Counted from the stretch's first letter, positions 10,871-22,240 are shown. The stretch: 64,000 bases of DNA from Apoderus coryli (GCA_911728435.2 OU452200.1:35417715-35481714); one strand, 5' to 3'. A program made the numbers and translations. Notes: a model not told the origin generated them from the letters alone.

Positions 10871-11879
10871 AAATATTCACATTTGCTTTTTTCTATGGCT
10901 CAAGTTGGCGTTGTTTTTATGGCTTCAGTGAGGGTTAGGCATAAGCTGCTCTAATTTACTTAAGGAACAGAATGAGCCAAAAAAGCAACCTTCTTCCATT
11001 TTTATCACGCTATTAGTTTTTCCCTAAAGTGCTTAACATGCTCATCCACTGTTTTTGTATGGAAAAACTTAATTGAAAAACTATATTTACCCATTCATTT
11101 TACAAAAGGTCTTATTCACACCACTTTTTTTATTTTATTTTACTGTAAAAAGCTGCTCAAATCTTGTTATCTATAATATAGAAACGAATGACTGAAACAT
11201 TTTTCAAGTGTACGTCTCGTAATAGAAATTATATTTTACTGTAAATTCAAAACATGCTTCGCTGTAAATACTGTGCCATAAAATTTGAGCAGTAGAAAAT
11301 TTTTATGTGATACTAAATAGACTTGGGAATAAAAAAGAAAGCCCGTGTGTGTGTGTGTTTTAATAATTTCCAGAGCCACGTAATTTTAATGAGTTTTATT
11401 ACTTTAGTATAACTCATTGAACGTTGGTTTAGCAGTTCTTCAGTTAGTGGAATTTTTTTGTGTTTATTATTTATAGTTTTTGTATGAAGTTTCAATTAGA
11501 CTACGATTGATATTAAAGTTCAAGGCAGTTCTAAAATGGTTGGATTCAAAAAATGTGTGCAAAAAGCCCTGGTTTGATATGAGCTCCCTCCATCTTCTCT
11601 TTCTTCATCAGTTTAGTTTGCGCTGTATATTTATAACACTCACCAAGCTGTTTAATCTGTGTTTAGAATAGTCTATCCTGAAAACTTTTAACGCTTGGAA
11701 GAGGAAGGATACAGACTAGACGATAATGAGCAAATTGAATAAGAAAAATTGGATCCTTCTATCCCTCAAAACATCAATTGTCCTTGGTAAAGACTTCAAT
11801 GGGCTTGTTTGAAACATCAGCAAGACCTCTGACTGCTTAGTTCATAAAACGTTTTTGCCAAAACTTCATACGTAAGGTT

Positions 11880-13215
11880 TATCAAAAAATTGTGGTTATT
11901 TGGAAAGTCGACAACAGCTGGTTCAAAAAGTTTTTGGGGAGTTGTGAGCCATTATTGTTGATGCAATGGAGAGGGGTGAGACTCTTACATTAATATTCTG
12001 TGATCTTAGCAGAGCATTTGATTCTGTGATCCATACATTTCATTTAGCAAAATTGCCTCTATATGGTGTGAGAGGGCTTGCTTTGAACCTCATTGAGTCC
12101 TACCTGAGCGATCGACAGCAGATAGTGGAGTGCTAGGGAGAGAGGTCTGATGCACGGGATGTAACCATAGGGGTACCCCAAGGTTCGATATTGGGTCCTC
12201 TTTTGTTTTTGCTCTATGCCAATGACTTCTCCGCTTTTGTTAGAGATACTCAAATTATTCAGTATGCGGATGATACTATTTTGTATGAGTCTAACAAAAA
12301 TAACAACAAACAACCCGATAATAAATTTGTCATGGCAGAAAAATGGTTCGAATCCAATAGACTGTGCCTTAATATTACAAAAACAGAGCGGATTGATTTT
12401 TCACTTAGGGGTCAATACGTTAACGATAAGGTTGTTAAATTTCTTGGAGTCTATCTGAACTCGCGTTTAACATGGAATTCCCAGATTGATGACCTCTCTA
12501 AAAGATTTGAGGAGACTGGCAAGTACATGCTCTGAGAGCGTTTTTCGTTGCGCGTATATGGCGTACTTTCAGGGACTGATTAGCTATAGCGTTCTGTTCT
12601 GGGGTAATTCATCTCATAGCGAAAAAATATTTAAAATACAGAAAACAGCAATACGCATAGTAGCAAAAGCGAATTACAAGGATTCATGCAAGCCGTTGTT
12701 TAAAAAACTAAATATTTTAACTGTTCCTGCGTTATGTATTTGGCAATGGATTTTATATGTCAGAGATAATGTAGAAGGTTTAAATAGACACAGTGATATG
12801 CATGAACATAACACAAGAAAAAAAGATAGACTGGCCCTGACTGATAAACAGTGTTTCATCATGGGAATCAGATTTTACAACCACTTACCACTTTCTCTCC
12901 AAAACTTGAAAGACAATGTAAGGTTTAAGCAAGGGGTAAAATTGCATATTCTTGAAATTATTCCGTATACTTACGCTGACTTTCTTAATTACAAATTTTA
13001 AATGTATATAGATTACGAATTTTGTTTCTGTAGGATTTGTTATTTTACACTTAATTGTGTTGTTGATGTCGTTCTGTTTGTTTACTTATGGTAATATTTT
13101 TTTATTTTATTTTGTGTTTTTTATATTATTTATATTACTTATACTAGTTTTAGTATGATATGTATGACGATGCAGATAACTACGGTTAAAAAGCAAATAA
13201 AGAATTATTATTATT
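11880..13215 (+). pseudogene. Jockey-type LINE, 5'-truncated copy
   Basis: The copy reads on the plus strand from the fingers region of the reverse transcriptase: AMERGETLTLIFCDLSRAFD, GVPQGSILGPLLFLLYAN, and the catalytic IQYADDTILY. A stop interrupts at about 12136 (VEC*GER), and a frameshift at about 12490-12535 moves the frame into 12486-13001. That frame carries the post-RT region (YMAYFQGLISYSVLFWG, CKPLFKKLNILTVPAL) to a natural-looking end (ADFLNYKF). The 3' UTR ends with AAGCAAATAAAG and a (TTA)n tail at about 13200-13220. It shares long runs of identity at protein level with the minus-strand copy at 49054-50153, so both belong to one family. ORF1 and endonuclease are missing. Confidence 0.9.
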
Positions 13216-13599
13216 ATTACCAGTCCGTCACTGCAATGGATAATAAATACCTATCATGGGTGGGTTGTGTAACAAAAAGCGACTTTGTTACAGATTGCAA
13301 CACATTTTTAATTTGTCCATATACGTATATATTATGGAATGGCTGTTTCGATAGATTTTCACTCTTTTTCCGGAAATACCTCAAACAGTAAATTTCCAGA
13401 CCAGCAGCTGCAACAGCAAAAGAGCAAACAGGAAATGCGCCATATACCCTCCTTCCAGAGTTTAATTTTTTTTGCTTTAAATTTTTAATCAAAACTTTAG
13501 TATTAAACCACAACATTAAAATTTTGCCAAGACTAATTTGCAGACAGTTTATGAGATGATATTAGAATAGAAAACTTCTCAGCTTAATAAATGAAAAAA

Positions 13600-13720
13600 A
13601 TATTTGTTAATTCGATGACACTTTCGATTTCGGATAGGACGATCTTCCGAGACCTGCCAGTTCATAGCGGAGTACCGGAGGGCTCAGTTTTTGGACCATT
13701 GTTCTTCTTGATATACTAAG
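13600..13720 (+). pseudogene. Short LINE reverse transcriptase sliver
   Basis: A single frame reads DLPVHSGVPEGSVFGPLFFL, the GVPQGS-LGPLLF motif block of LINE reverse transcriptases. It is cut off by the piggyBac-like element that starts at 13737. It is too short for clade assignment. Confidence 0.65.
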
Positions 13721-13736
13721 CGGATCTAACACTTAA

Positions 13737-15110
13737 GCCGGTATTTGACATGTGGGGTGTGACAAACCCCAGTACCTCGAAACATACATAACTTTCTTAA
13801 AATTTGTTGCTCGCGTCTACGGCGTCCAATAGCTTTTGAGTATATATTCATATTCACTATATCGCACAAACAGCAGTTCTCTCTTGAATCTGAACGAAAG
13901 AACATCGCGTCATAGTGGAATGGGGTATGCGATACCCCATGTGTCGGTTCTTGTGATTTTTTTTGCGGTTTAAATTTCTTATTTGGACCACGAAAAAAGG
14001 TAAAAGCAGTTAATTTAAGAATATTTTAAGTGAATTCTTATGGTTTCTTAATTTTGGTATAGTTGTAGGCAAGATATGTGATTGGCAAAAGAAACAAGCT
14101 TTGGGAAGAGGCTGAAACTATCGAACCTTTTGTTGATGCAGAAGATTCGGAAGCAGATGAGGAAATCGACCACCTTAGCGTCAACAGCGATTTTCCTGTT
14201 CAAGAACAAGAAGCTGGTGTTACCGTTCCAGAGGAGGTACATGAAGAACAAATGGAAATTGATGAAGAAACTGAAAAAGCTCAGACTAACAACAGTAAGA
14301 ACCATTCGAAAAATAAGCCAGATATTTCTCCATAATTTTTGGAAACTCGCAATAAACAATTAAATTCTAGTCAACTTGGATTTCAGAAAGACTTGACCAT
14401 ACGTTCATATTTTCCGAAAAAACGAAAAGTTACAGTGCTATTGTCATCTCTACACCATGATGATACGGTTGTTGATAATGAAAAGAAGCTGCCTGAAATT
14501 ATTGCTTTTGCCCATTATTATTGTTATAACGGTAAAAATATACTCAGAAGAGTTTTTTTTTAAAGGAATTGGGTATGCAATTGGTTAAAGAACATCAAAT
14601 GCAAAGAATGCAAAATCCTAGGCTTACACGTAAAAGACCTAAACTAAATCATGCAGCAAGACGTACGGTATGTCCAAGAATTTGAGATAGAAAGACCCGA
14701 TATATTTGTGAAGCTTGCAGTGCTTATATATGCATGGATCAGTCATTATTATAGTGCCAAAATGTGCAGATTTGGCTAAATTCAATAATTCATAATCTTT
14801 TTAATTTTTTCCAATTTTTGAAAAAGTTTTCTGTAGTTTTAAAACGGGAATTTTGTTTTCAATTTTGTAATAATATTTAGATTTAAAGTACGACTTCTTA
14901 TTCTATTAGATAAAGATTTCTGTATGGAATTACATTTTATGTTTAAAATTATGGAGGCTATATTGTTGATGTGGTACTTTTGTACAAATAAGAGATTTTT
15001 TTAAGTCTCAAATAGCAATAGACTAGTTCCAAAACATTGTTGTACAAGTGGGGTTTGTCATACCCCAGGTGTCGGATTGTACACAAAAAATACACATGTC
15101 ACACACAGGG
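13737..15110 (+). mobile_element. piggyBac-like element, internally deleted
   Basis: TTAA target duplications are at 13733-13736 and 15111-15114. Inside them the two ends share TGACATGTG at the same distance (left GCCGGTATTTGACATGTG, right end reversed CCCTGTGTGTGACATGTG). The coding remnant has the acidic N-terminus typical of piggyBac transposases (14078-14335: VDAEDSEADEEIDHLSVNSD). It then jumps to a segment near the C-terminal half (KKRKVTVLLSSLHHDDTV, LPEII) and finally a Cys-rich tail (RTVCP, DRKTRYICEACSAYICM), the usual piggyBac zinc-binding end. The catalytic core is absent and there are frameshifts. Three palindromes of the type GGGGTnTGnCnnACCCC lie near the ends (13754-13770, 13922-13938, 15050-15066). 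It is non-autonomous. Confidence 0.85.
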
Positions 15111-15230
15111 TTAATATATGCGCGAATTCAAGTTTTTTTGCTGACACTAAACAGATTTTGATTCACTGATAAATGCTGATCGGTTCAAGATCGATCCAAT
15201 AATAACATAATCCTATAATAACATAATAGC

Positions 15231-15600
15231 CTAGTAGTAGTAGGACGATTTCTCTTTCTCGTCAAAATAGGGCTCAGTTTCAGCGATTGCGTCATCATTG
15301 GACTTATATTTCTTTCCAGCAAGCATTCTCTGGACATCTGAAAACAGGAAAAAGTCGCTGGGGGCTAAATCTGGAGAACACGGTGGGTGGGTAAGCAATT
15401 CCAGGAAAAATTCATTCAATTTTGCCATAGTTTTCATCGATTTGTGACACGGTGCATTGTCTTGGTGAAACAACACTTTTTGTTTTGCAAATGTGGTCGT
15501 TTCTTTGCGATTCAGCCTTCAATCGATCCAAAAGTGCTCACTAATAGTCCCTGTTGATGGTGGTTCCTCTTTGCACCTCAGGAAGATCTTGGTGTTGTAA
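15231..15600 (-). pseudogene. mariner transposase C-terminal relic
   Basis: The minus-strand frame 15476-15231 reads LFHQDNAPCHKS, then HPPCSPDLAPSDFFLFSDVQ, ending with RMLAGKKY. These are the second and third catalytic Asp motifs of mariner transposases, about 34 residues apart. Upstream frames (to about 15600) give decayed N-terminal sequence such as DRLKAESQ. The N-terminal half and TIRs are not visible and the frame is broken. It differs from the other mariner relics in this window (10570, 27787, 34567, 37260, 42600), so several mariner lineages have invaded. Confidence 0.85.
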
Positions 15601-15690
15601 TTTCCAGCGATTTGAAGTGGGAAGATCATGTCCAGGTAGTGGCGAGGAAACCAACAGAACCAGATATTTCTTCCAACAGACCATTTAAAT
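15598..15690 (+). pseudogene. LINE post-RT sliver
   Basis: One short frame reads VISSDLKWEDHVQVVARK, matching the 'LGVxISSDLKW..H' word that follows the reverse transcriptase in Jockey/CR1-type LINEs. No more of that LINE is recognisable here. Confidence 0.5.
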
Positions 15691-15869
15691 CAAGATTAAG
15701 CTACAAAAGTCATTTGTCAGGTCAAAATTATTATTGAAATATACCAATAGTGTTTGGTCTTATTTTGCTTAAGTGTAGAAGCTTTAGAGATGGTTCAAAT
15801 GATAATTACGAGGCTTTCACAGGCGCTGTCCAACTTGTCCTACGAAGATCGGTTAAGAGCGTTAAATTT

Positions 15870-16293
15870 AACAACGCTTTACGACATATATCGCCGATGG
15901 GATATAAAAGAACCATATAAAGTTCTTAGCGCGTACTATTCCATAAAGATGGATCTTGTTCACCTTAATAGAAATCCAAACCCTCGTATACTTAAACCAA
16001 ATAAAGAAAGATGTTTTATGTAGCATAGAGTTCCTTTTAAATTTTTTCCTACAGGCCTTCCTTGCGGAAATACAGACCCCTAAAGGGCACACGAGTGTGT
16101 CAAACTTCACAACGCTTTACGACAGATATCGCCGATGGGATATAAAAGAAACATATAAAGTTCTTAGCGAGTACTATTCCATAAAGATGGATCTGTTTCA
16201 CCTTAATAGAAATCCAAACCCTTGTATGTATTCCTACAAGCCTTCCTTGCGGAAATACAGCCCCTAAAGTGCACACGAGTGTGTCAGGCTTCA
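15870..16293. repeat. Imperfect tandem duplication (238 + 186 bp)
   Basis: Copy 1 (about 15870-16107) and copy 2 (about 16108-16293) share CTTTACGACATATATCGCCG-type starts and end with GCACACGAGTGTGTCA. Copy 1 has about 52 extra bases before the GCCTTCCTTGCGGAAATACA word. No protein is recognised. The similarity is high enough to indicate a fairly recent duplication. Confidence 0.85.
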
Positions 16294-16425
16294 CGACGGG
16301 GTCCTTGTTGAATCAAAATAGGTACGACGTTTTGAATTGTTTCAAATCAATGTTATAAAATTTAAATGTTGCAAGAACTAGTTTAGAAGCAAAAAATAAT
16401 AAACATTTGTTAAATTATACCGTAC

Positions 16426-16619
16426 CTTCTCTATTTCAGTGTCAGTATAGTCCGTATAATTAATCCTATACTCAGGTGCCAGATAACCAGCCAGATGTGG
16501 CGGTAAATTGGCGTTGCCGGCAAAAAAATGTTGGCATAACAATTTCACACGACCTCTGTGAGACAGAATCAGGATAGCCGGTGTCACAAGAGGGACGCAT
16601 GTGTCCGTTGTTGCCCCAT
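16426..16619 (-). CDS. KIND-domain gene, exon 2
   Basis: This 194-base block lies between an acceptor (CTAATTCCAG, ending at 16620) and a donor (GAG AAG|GTACGG; GT at 16425-16424). It begins with two bases (AT) that complete a GAT codon with the last G of exon 1, then 64 open codons follow and end in phase 0. The protein includes PLVTPAILILSHRGRVKLL, the 'ISPWSLLLxxxGxVxF' block of KIND domains, and LAPEYRINYTDYTDTEIEK, which matches the 'APE' block before YSLG. The reading frame is unusually GC-rich compared with the flanks. The next exon is about 10.3 kb away at 6096. Confidence 0.8.
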
Positions 16620-16649
16620 CTGGAATTAGATAAACATCACTTCAATGTC

Positions 16650-18600
16650 AAACCAAAAGTATAGTTAGAGAACTGAATGTGCTCATTACTCATGTGGTGT
16701 AAGCCCAAAGGAGATATAGTGGAGAATAAATAACGCTACTGCTATTAAAGCAAGGTTTCTCTGCTCGAAAAATTTTTGATTTCAAAACGGTCTGTCACAA
16801 ATTCGTCAAGACTTTTATGAAACTTAAAATGCCATTATCAGAATTAGACTAGTCCTTTGAAAGTTCTTTATTTTGGACCACACTTGTTTCTTCCTTATTG
16901 GACAAGCCATCAAAAAAACTAATCACAGTTTCAGTATACGAATGTTTACCTAAAATCAAGCGGCATTTTCGGCTTTCCCTGGTGTGTTTCAATTTTAATT
17001 GATTTAATTGATTGATGATTGATCTTCAACCCTTTGCTTCATTTTGGTGTTGATCATAATATACAAGAATGGAAAAAAGTTATAATTTTTAAAATACTTT
17101 AATCACTGACAATTATTGAGAACAGTTTTTAACTTTTTTGGAATTGGAGCCCGATCTTTTCTGATCATTTTCTTTGTTTATTCATTTTATAATTATAAAA
17201 TAGTAAGAACAATAAACAATAACAACTCTAAATGAAACTGTGATTACTTTCTTGATAGCTAGCTTAATAAAAGAGATACGAGTGATCGATCCCAAAATAC
17301 AGAACTTTCAAAACGCTATGTAACTCAAAAAATAAAAGGGTTAGCCCAATTTTTATTGTGGCATCTTATTTAGTAAGGTAAGTTAGCACGAATTTGAGAC
17401 ACAGGGTACATTAAAACAAAGCAGGTAACAGCCACTATTTGAAAATGTATTATGCATTGAAAAGGCCGCGCAAAAAATAGTCCTCAATATTTAGTGATTC
17501 CCCAATATCAGCATTGTTTTATTTATTTTTCCATTAGATGTTTTCATTTGAAATAAATCGGGATTCACACCAAATTGAACACATTAATTCCACTAGTTGC
17601 ACATTCATAAAAAATGCCATATAAAAATTTAATTTTTCATTTTTTTTTTGTAGTTATTGCGTATACTATAATATGCATTCAACGATATTGTATAGAACAC
17701 TGAAAAATATTTTTAAAACATATATCCCAAGTAGCAAAATTTTAAATTGGTTTTCAAATTAAATTTATGTTGCGATTTACTGCGGCGATTGATTTTTCGC
17801 AAAATAATCTTTGGAAAATAATAAAATTATATCAGCTACGTAGCTATAGGACCGGATCGAAACAACTCATTTCTAAGTATCTTAGTGATAAAACACCAAA
17901 CAGAAATAACGTTGAGGGCAAATTATATGGGAATGCCTAGACAAATTTGATGAACTGGGAAGTTGTAGCTTAAAAAAAAGGAATTCCAGCCTAAACAGAG
18001 TGCATCTGAAATCCCTGATGAGTCTTAAGGGTTTCTAATTTAATATTAACATCGTGTACTTGAACTTGAACAGTTTACCCCTTCCTGGAAAGATATCTGC
18101 CGGTGCCCATAATTCCCACTTCTGTCTGGGGAGATTCAAAAGCCTAAAAAATTGAGTTTCACTTAAATTTTTGTGCACGAAAGGCCATCGGAAAGGACTC
18201 TAAACATTTCATTTCATTTAAATTGATTAAATAAATCAAACTGCGGACTCGATATATGTGCCAAAATGGGATTCAAAATAAAATCTGATTAAATGACGAG
18301 TTACGTTAGTTGTATTGGGTAGTTATACATATGCGCGTATTTCGACAGACCGAATTGCAATTGGTTTGAATATAAAACTAATTTCAATGACAAAAAAGAC
18401 CCGGGGTTGTAATGACACCTATCTATCGAGCGATACAAATTACAAATATCTCTGTGGTGAGCCCATGCATGGTTGAATAGTAAAATATAACTGACCAGAA
18501 GAGAAACTGCAATTATAAAAAAAAACTTTACTAATGGAAAACACAAAGCAAATAGATACAAACGTAATTGAAAATTATCAATAACAACAGTAAGAACAGT
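16650..18600. other. KIND-gene first intron, nothing recognised
   Basis: This stretch of about 1.95 kb lies between exon 1 and exon 2 on the minus strand. It is AT-rich with no credible open frame, no TIR pair and no recognisable transposon. Confidence 0.5.
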
Positions 18601-18640
18601 TGCTTATGGAATTAAAACTACTAAGTTAATTTTAACTTAC

Positions 18641-18795
18641 CGGATAAAAAGAGATCTTGCAGTGCTTGGATTGATTGACACAGAATGGCCCATGCCTCCG
18701 ACTCTGTAAGTCCTATCGGTCGTGCTGTTAACAAATCAGCCAAATTAGGATGTGAAGGGTTTCGTTGGTCTGCAAACACATCGTATGATGACATT
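18641..18795 (-). CDS. KIND-domain gene, exon 1 with start codon
   Basis: A methionine at 18794-18792 opens 51 codons that end at a consensus donor (CCG|GTAAGT, GT at 18640-18639), leaving one G in phase 1. The sequence just before the ATG ends CTTGTAG, so this may be the second exon of the transcript with the 5' UTR upstream. The protein contains LADLLTARPIGLTESEAWAI and SIQALQDLFL. This is the start of a KIND domain, which has 'L.eaLe.r..pL.e.E.WAvL.q....L..L'. The three exons give about 167 codons spanning one whole KIND domain, closest in appearance to PTPN13/FRMPD2-type proteins. KIND domains are protein-interaction modules without kinase activity. Which full-length protein this is cannot be told without the downstream exons. 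Confidence 0.8.
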
Positions 18796-18965
18796 CTACA
18801 AGAAAAAAATAGTAACAAGAATTAAATTATTTTTATCTATGCATATAATTATCCTTGTTGGACAGTATCATCCTTATACTTTGAACATCTTGTTTTATAC
18901 CAGATGACGAACATTATCGCTCTGGATTAAATTGCGATGATTTTTACAAAGATTTTAAGTCGACT

Positions 18966-20041
18966 AGAATGTAGATTGTTTTTCGGAGTCGTTTAGGCGG
19001 TTTGACCTCCCCTCACTTCGACCTGCAGAAGATCTTTTGTAAATGACTCTAATCTATGAATTGCCCAGCTGTCCCACACTTTTCATAAAGTTGATGATTT
19101 CTCTGGGGGCTAAATTCCTTGCCTCGTCGGGTGTTAGGGTCACCCCTCCAAGGTGTTTTAGCCTTTTGCAGAAAAGTGCCATGCATTCGCAGAGCACGTG
19201 TTCTGTTGTCTCTGTTGCGTCTTCGCAAAACCGACAAGTGTCGTCCTCGGTTAGGCCCATCTTTTTGAGATGGTACTTCACTGGGTGGTGTCCCGTAAAA
19301 AGGCCTGTAATTCGCCTTAGGTCGCTTCTCTCCAGTTGGATAAGCTTCCCTGCGTTGGCCTCTGAAGGTTTGATAAACCTTTTTGATTGTCTTAGGCCTG
19401 GAGTGTTTCTCCAGTAGGACTTAAGTTGTTCGATTTCCCATCTCCGAAGTTCTTCCTTCATATGGTTTTTTGGAAGGCCAAAGATGGGTTCCGGGCCGCA
19501 GAACGGAGCGTTTGCGCCCTCTTTTGCAAGTTGGTCCGCCGCTTCGTTCCCCTCTATGCCTTCATGTCCTGGCACCCATGTCAGAGTAATCTTTTTTCCC
19601 TGAGCTGCTAGTTGCTTTAGGGTCTGTTTGCATTCCCATGCTAGCTTTGACGTGAAGGTGTTAGACCTCAGTGCTTTTAACGCAGCTTGACTGTCTGACA
19701 TAATATTGATCTGCCGTTCCGGGATGCCTCTGTGCAGGCATTCTTGAACACAACGATTAATAGCGTTGATCTCTGCTTGGAATATAGTGGGACTTTTCCC
19801 GAGAGATTCAGAGAGCCTGCAATTTGGACCGTATACTCCCATGCCTGTGTTCCCTTCTATTCCTTTTGAACCGTCCGTATACCAGACGGATGTGTTTTGT
19901 GGGAATCGTGGTTCCCCATTTAGCCAATTTTGACGGTCTGCAATGACCACTACAAATGGGATTTCAAAATCATGTTTGCGTGGCAAAGCGTCCGACGGTT
20001 TTCTTCCTGAATCCAAAGGTATTAGATTCAGGATTCCCATG
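18966..20041 (-). mobile_element. 5'-truncated I-like LINE with 13-bp target duplication
   Basis: TTTTAAGTCGACT occurs exactly at 18953-18965 and 20042-20054 and brackets 1,076 bases. The insert carries the RNase H end of a LINE on the minus strand. Its 5' truncation point falls one base before the ATG of the remaining frame. The 3' end has no poly(A) or TAA tail, unlike the other LINEs here. It lies just upstream of KIND exon 1. Confidence 0.85.
19054..20040 (-). CDS. LINE RNase H domain, open 328-codon frame
   Basis: The frame is uninterrupted and holds a ribonuclease H domain with the catalytic set visible: D56 in YTDGSK, E90 in FQAEINAI, D116 in SDSQAAL, H159 in TWVPGHEG and D169 in GNEAAD. 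RNase H removes the RNA strand from the RNA-DNA hybrid after reverse transcription. After it comes GLFTGHHPVKYHLKKMGL and a zinc-binding-like cluster, C269-x2-C272-x8-H281-x2-C284. This is the C-terminal arrangement of I/R1-group LINE ORF2 proteins. Reverse transcriptase and endonuclease are missing through 5' truncation. A diverged relative lies at 50931-51535. It is probably not expressed as a separate protein. Confidence 0.9.
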   Translation of the reverse strand: MGILNLIPLDSGRKPSDALPRKHDFEIPFVVVIADRQNWLNGEPRFPQNTSVWYTDGSKGIEGNTGMGVYGPNCRLSESLGKSPTIFQAEINAINRCVQECLHRGIPERQINIMSDSQAALKALRSNTFTSKLAWECKQTLKQLAAQGKKITLTWVPGHEGIEGNEAADQLAKEGANAPFCGPEPIFGLPKNHMKEELRRWEIEQLKSYWRNTPGLRQSKRFIKPSEANAGKLIQLERSDLRRITGLFTGHHPVKYHLKKMGLTEDDTCRFCEDATETTEHVLCECMALFCKRLKHLGGVTLTPDEARNLAPREIINFMKSVGQLGNS

Positions 20042-20059
20042 TTTTAAGTCGACTTACTA

Positions 20060-21395
20060 TACCTACACGACTTAACTCATCTCAAAAACATGGGCCTAAG
20101 TGAGAACGATAAAGGTCGTTTTTACAGCTAGAAAACACGTGTTTTGCGAATGTATGACATTAGGCTGATTTTACCCCATTTTACACCATCAACTTCATGA
20201 AAAGTTTGAGGCATAACTGGGCGATCTCTAAACTAGAGTCATTAAAAAAATATATCTTTATAGGTCGATGTCAAGAAAGGCTAAAGGATCTAAAGGTCTG
20301 TTGTTACAATTTACATTGTACAAGAAGCAGATCTGTATGAAATTCAGAATCTCAAAACTATAATTACTTAGTTACTCGTTTTGGCATGCCTACGCTATAA
20401 AACACAGTTATCAATCATAAAATTATTTTTAAATCTACCCTGAAGTCTAGCATGGTACGCATTATACCTCCCCAACAATCTTATCTCTATTTTTTCACGT
20501 GGAGTTACTTTGAAACTTTTTATTCTATTATTATATTCTTCCATCCCTTCGGCATATTGTAGCTTTTATCTATCAGTTGCAAAAAAAAATCTTTGTGTCT
20601 CTAAAAATGGAATTTGAAGTGCCATTTTTTTTCTTCTATAGTTTATACCGAGGTCTATACTGTAGTATACTTACTTTTATGAAATCTCAATGAATAACTA
20701 AGTGGGTTTTATGTTAAAAGTGAAATAAAATCTGTGTGGAGTAAAAAATGTTGAGATTTTTCATTCACGAACAAAAGATTCTTTGATGAAATTTCTTATA
20801 TCTACCTGCTACTTATGAAACTCACATAACAGGATTGCTCTGTTACACTGGAACGTATATACGACCACCTAAAGAATTCAAACGAAATTTATCATGTTGC
20901 CAACTATGCGACAATGGCTTGTCGTAAATGCTGTTCAGCAAGGGTATGGACAATTTGGAAAACGCTTAGCTTCTCTAGCGTTGCATTTCTACATACGAGG
21001 GGGCATTTTGAATTCCCCGGAATAGGAGATCAGGGTAAAAAATAAAACTCTAATATTATTTTTCATCATCTGCAACTCAGATCTATCAATGAATTTGTTT
21101 ACACAGTTACACTTTATACAATGCTGAATATTTCGCAGATAGTAAGATACGACGAAACTGCTTACTTGATTTTTTCATGGCTCTTGGTTTTTTTATGACA
21201 TTGTCTATTATAGTCCTGCATAAGTTTAGTTATCTGTTGGCAGTTCTAATTATTATTTTTTATCAGAACGTCACTGGATAGAATATCATTGAGGTATTCG
21301 ATATTGTTAATCACAATATATAATACGCTTACCGAAAGGTAGGACAATCTGCTAACAAAGTTTACCAATAAGAACAATACAAGGATGATATGAAT
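20060..21395. other. No gene recognised
   Basis: AT-rich sequence upstream of the KIND gene. Promoter elements for that gene could be here, but no convincing motif was identified. Confidence 0.4.
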
Positions 21396-21445
21396 GAAAC
21401 ACGTCTACTCCACAAAATCACGCATATAATTCAATTTAACAGCCA

Positions 21446-21490
21446 GTACCACACATGTTTCGAGGTCATGAACCTCATCATCAGTGGTTT
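21446..21490 (-). ncRNA. PLE-type hammerhead motif, cleavage site mutated
   Basis: Minus strand: stem I ACCA/TGGT, CTGATGA (21484-21478), extra T, stem II GAGGT/ACCTC (21476-21462), GAAAC (21461-21457), AT, then GTG at the cleavage position. A G at position 17 is not allowed in hammerhead cleavage, so this copy should be inactive. GTCTACTCCAC at about 21400 is shared with the repeat starting at 26700, so it is a remnant of a PLE flanking repeat. Confidence 0.65.
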
Positions 21491-22140
21491 TTCATTGCTT
21501 AAAAATTATTTGTATTGGACATTATTTGTCTGATTAATTATATAAATTAATACGTCACATTGTGGAAAGAGTTTTTTATAAAAATTAAACTTATTTAACA
21601 AGAATGTAAAAAATGACATCGAAATTATACATTTCATATCCACATATATCTACATATGACTCCTCGTACGAAATGGATTATTTTGCAAAAATATAAGGAT
21701 GGTTTAGGTGCTTGAAAGTTGACAAAATTGGAGGTTATGGAAAAAAATCGATATTTTCAAACTAAGGCAGGTATAAAAATTTTGAGAAATAAGTTTTTGA
21801 GCAGAAGATCATTGAATAAAAATGCGCATATTATAAATAAAATTAAAATACTTCTCTCTGAAAATTACAAACGTTCAAAATTGAGATAAAAATGATGGAC
21901 TCTTTTAACATCCTGTATAGAAATGAATTTGACAGTTGGAAAATTTTTAGAATAGCAGTGTTTTTCACAAAAAAAATAATCTGTCAGCCCGTGAAAACCA
22001 GAAGTCGATATTTGGTCTGGTTCCAAAAATATCGAGTTTGAGAGTTAGGCGAAATTTTCCTTGCTCGAAAGCAATTGTCCAGCACTTTAGATCATATAAG
22101 GTCATTCAAAAAAACAAAATTTTGACAAAACTTGATTTTA

Positions 22141-22240
22141 TTATTCAACATAGTGGCCATAGAGGGCAATACAACGAGTATAGCAATTTCGATCAACTTT
22201 TCGATCCACTTTATTTATTTTATTGAATGACATAATATCT
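22141..22240 (-). pseudogene. Possible mariner transposase C-terminal tip
   Basis: The minus-strand frame ends NCYTRCIALYGHYVE followed by a stop, resembling the 'C...GDYFE' tail of many Tc1/mariner transposases. Nothing else of a transposase is seen. At 22223-22260 a 19-base word ending ACATAATATCTG is duplicated in tandem. Confidence 0.3.

Noticed and set aside
14048..14363. Alternative 93-103 codon frames over the piggyBac N-terminus
   Set aside because: They overlap the acidic frame typical of piggyBac transposases and have no motif of their own.
18010..18040. CTGATGAGTCTTAAGGGTTTC as a hammerhead core
   Set aside because: GAAA does not follow stem II on that strand and no stem I pairing exists.
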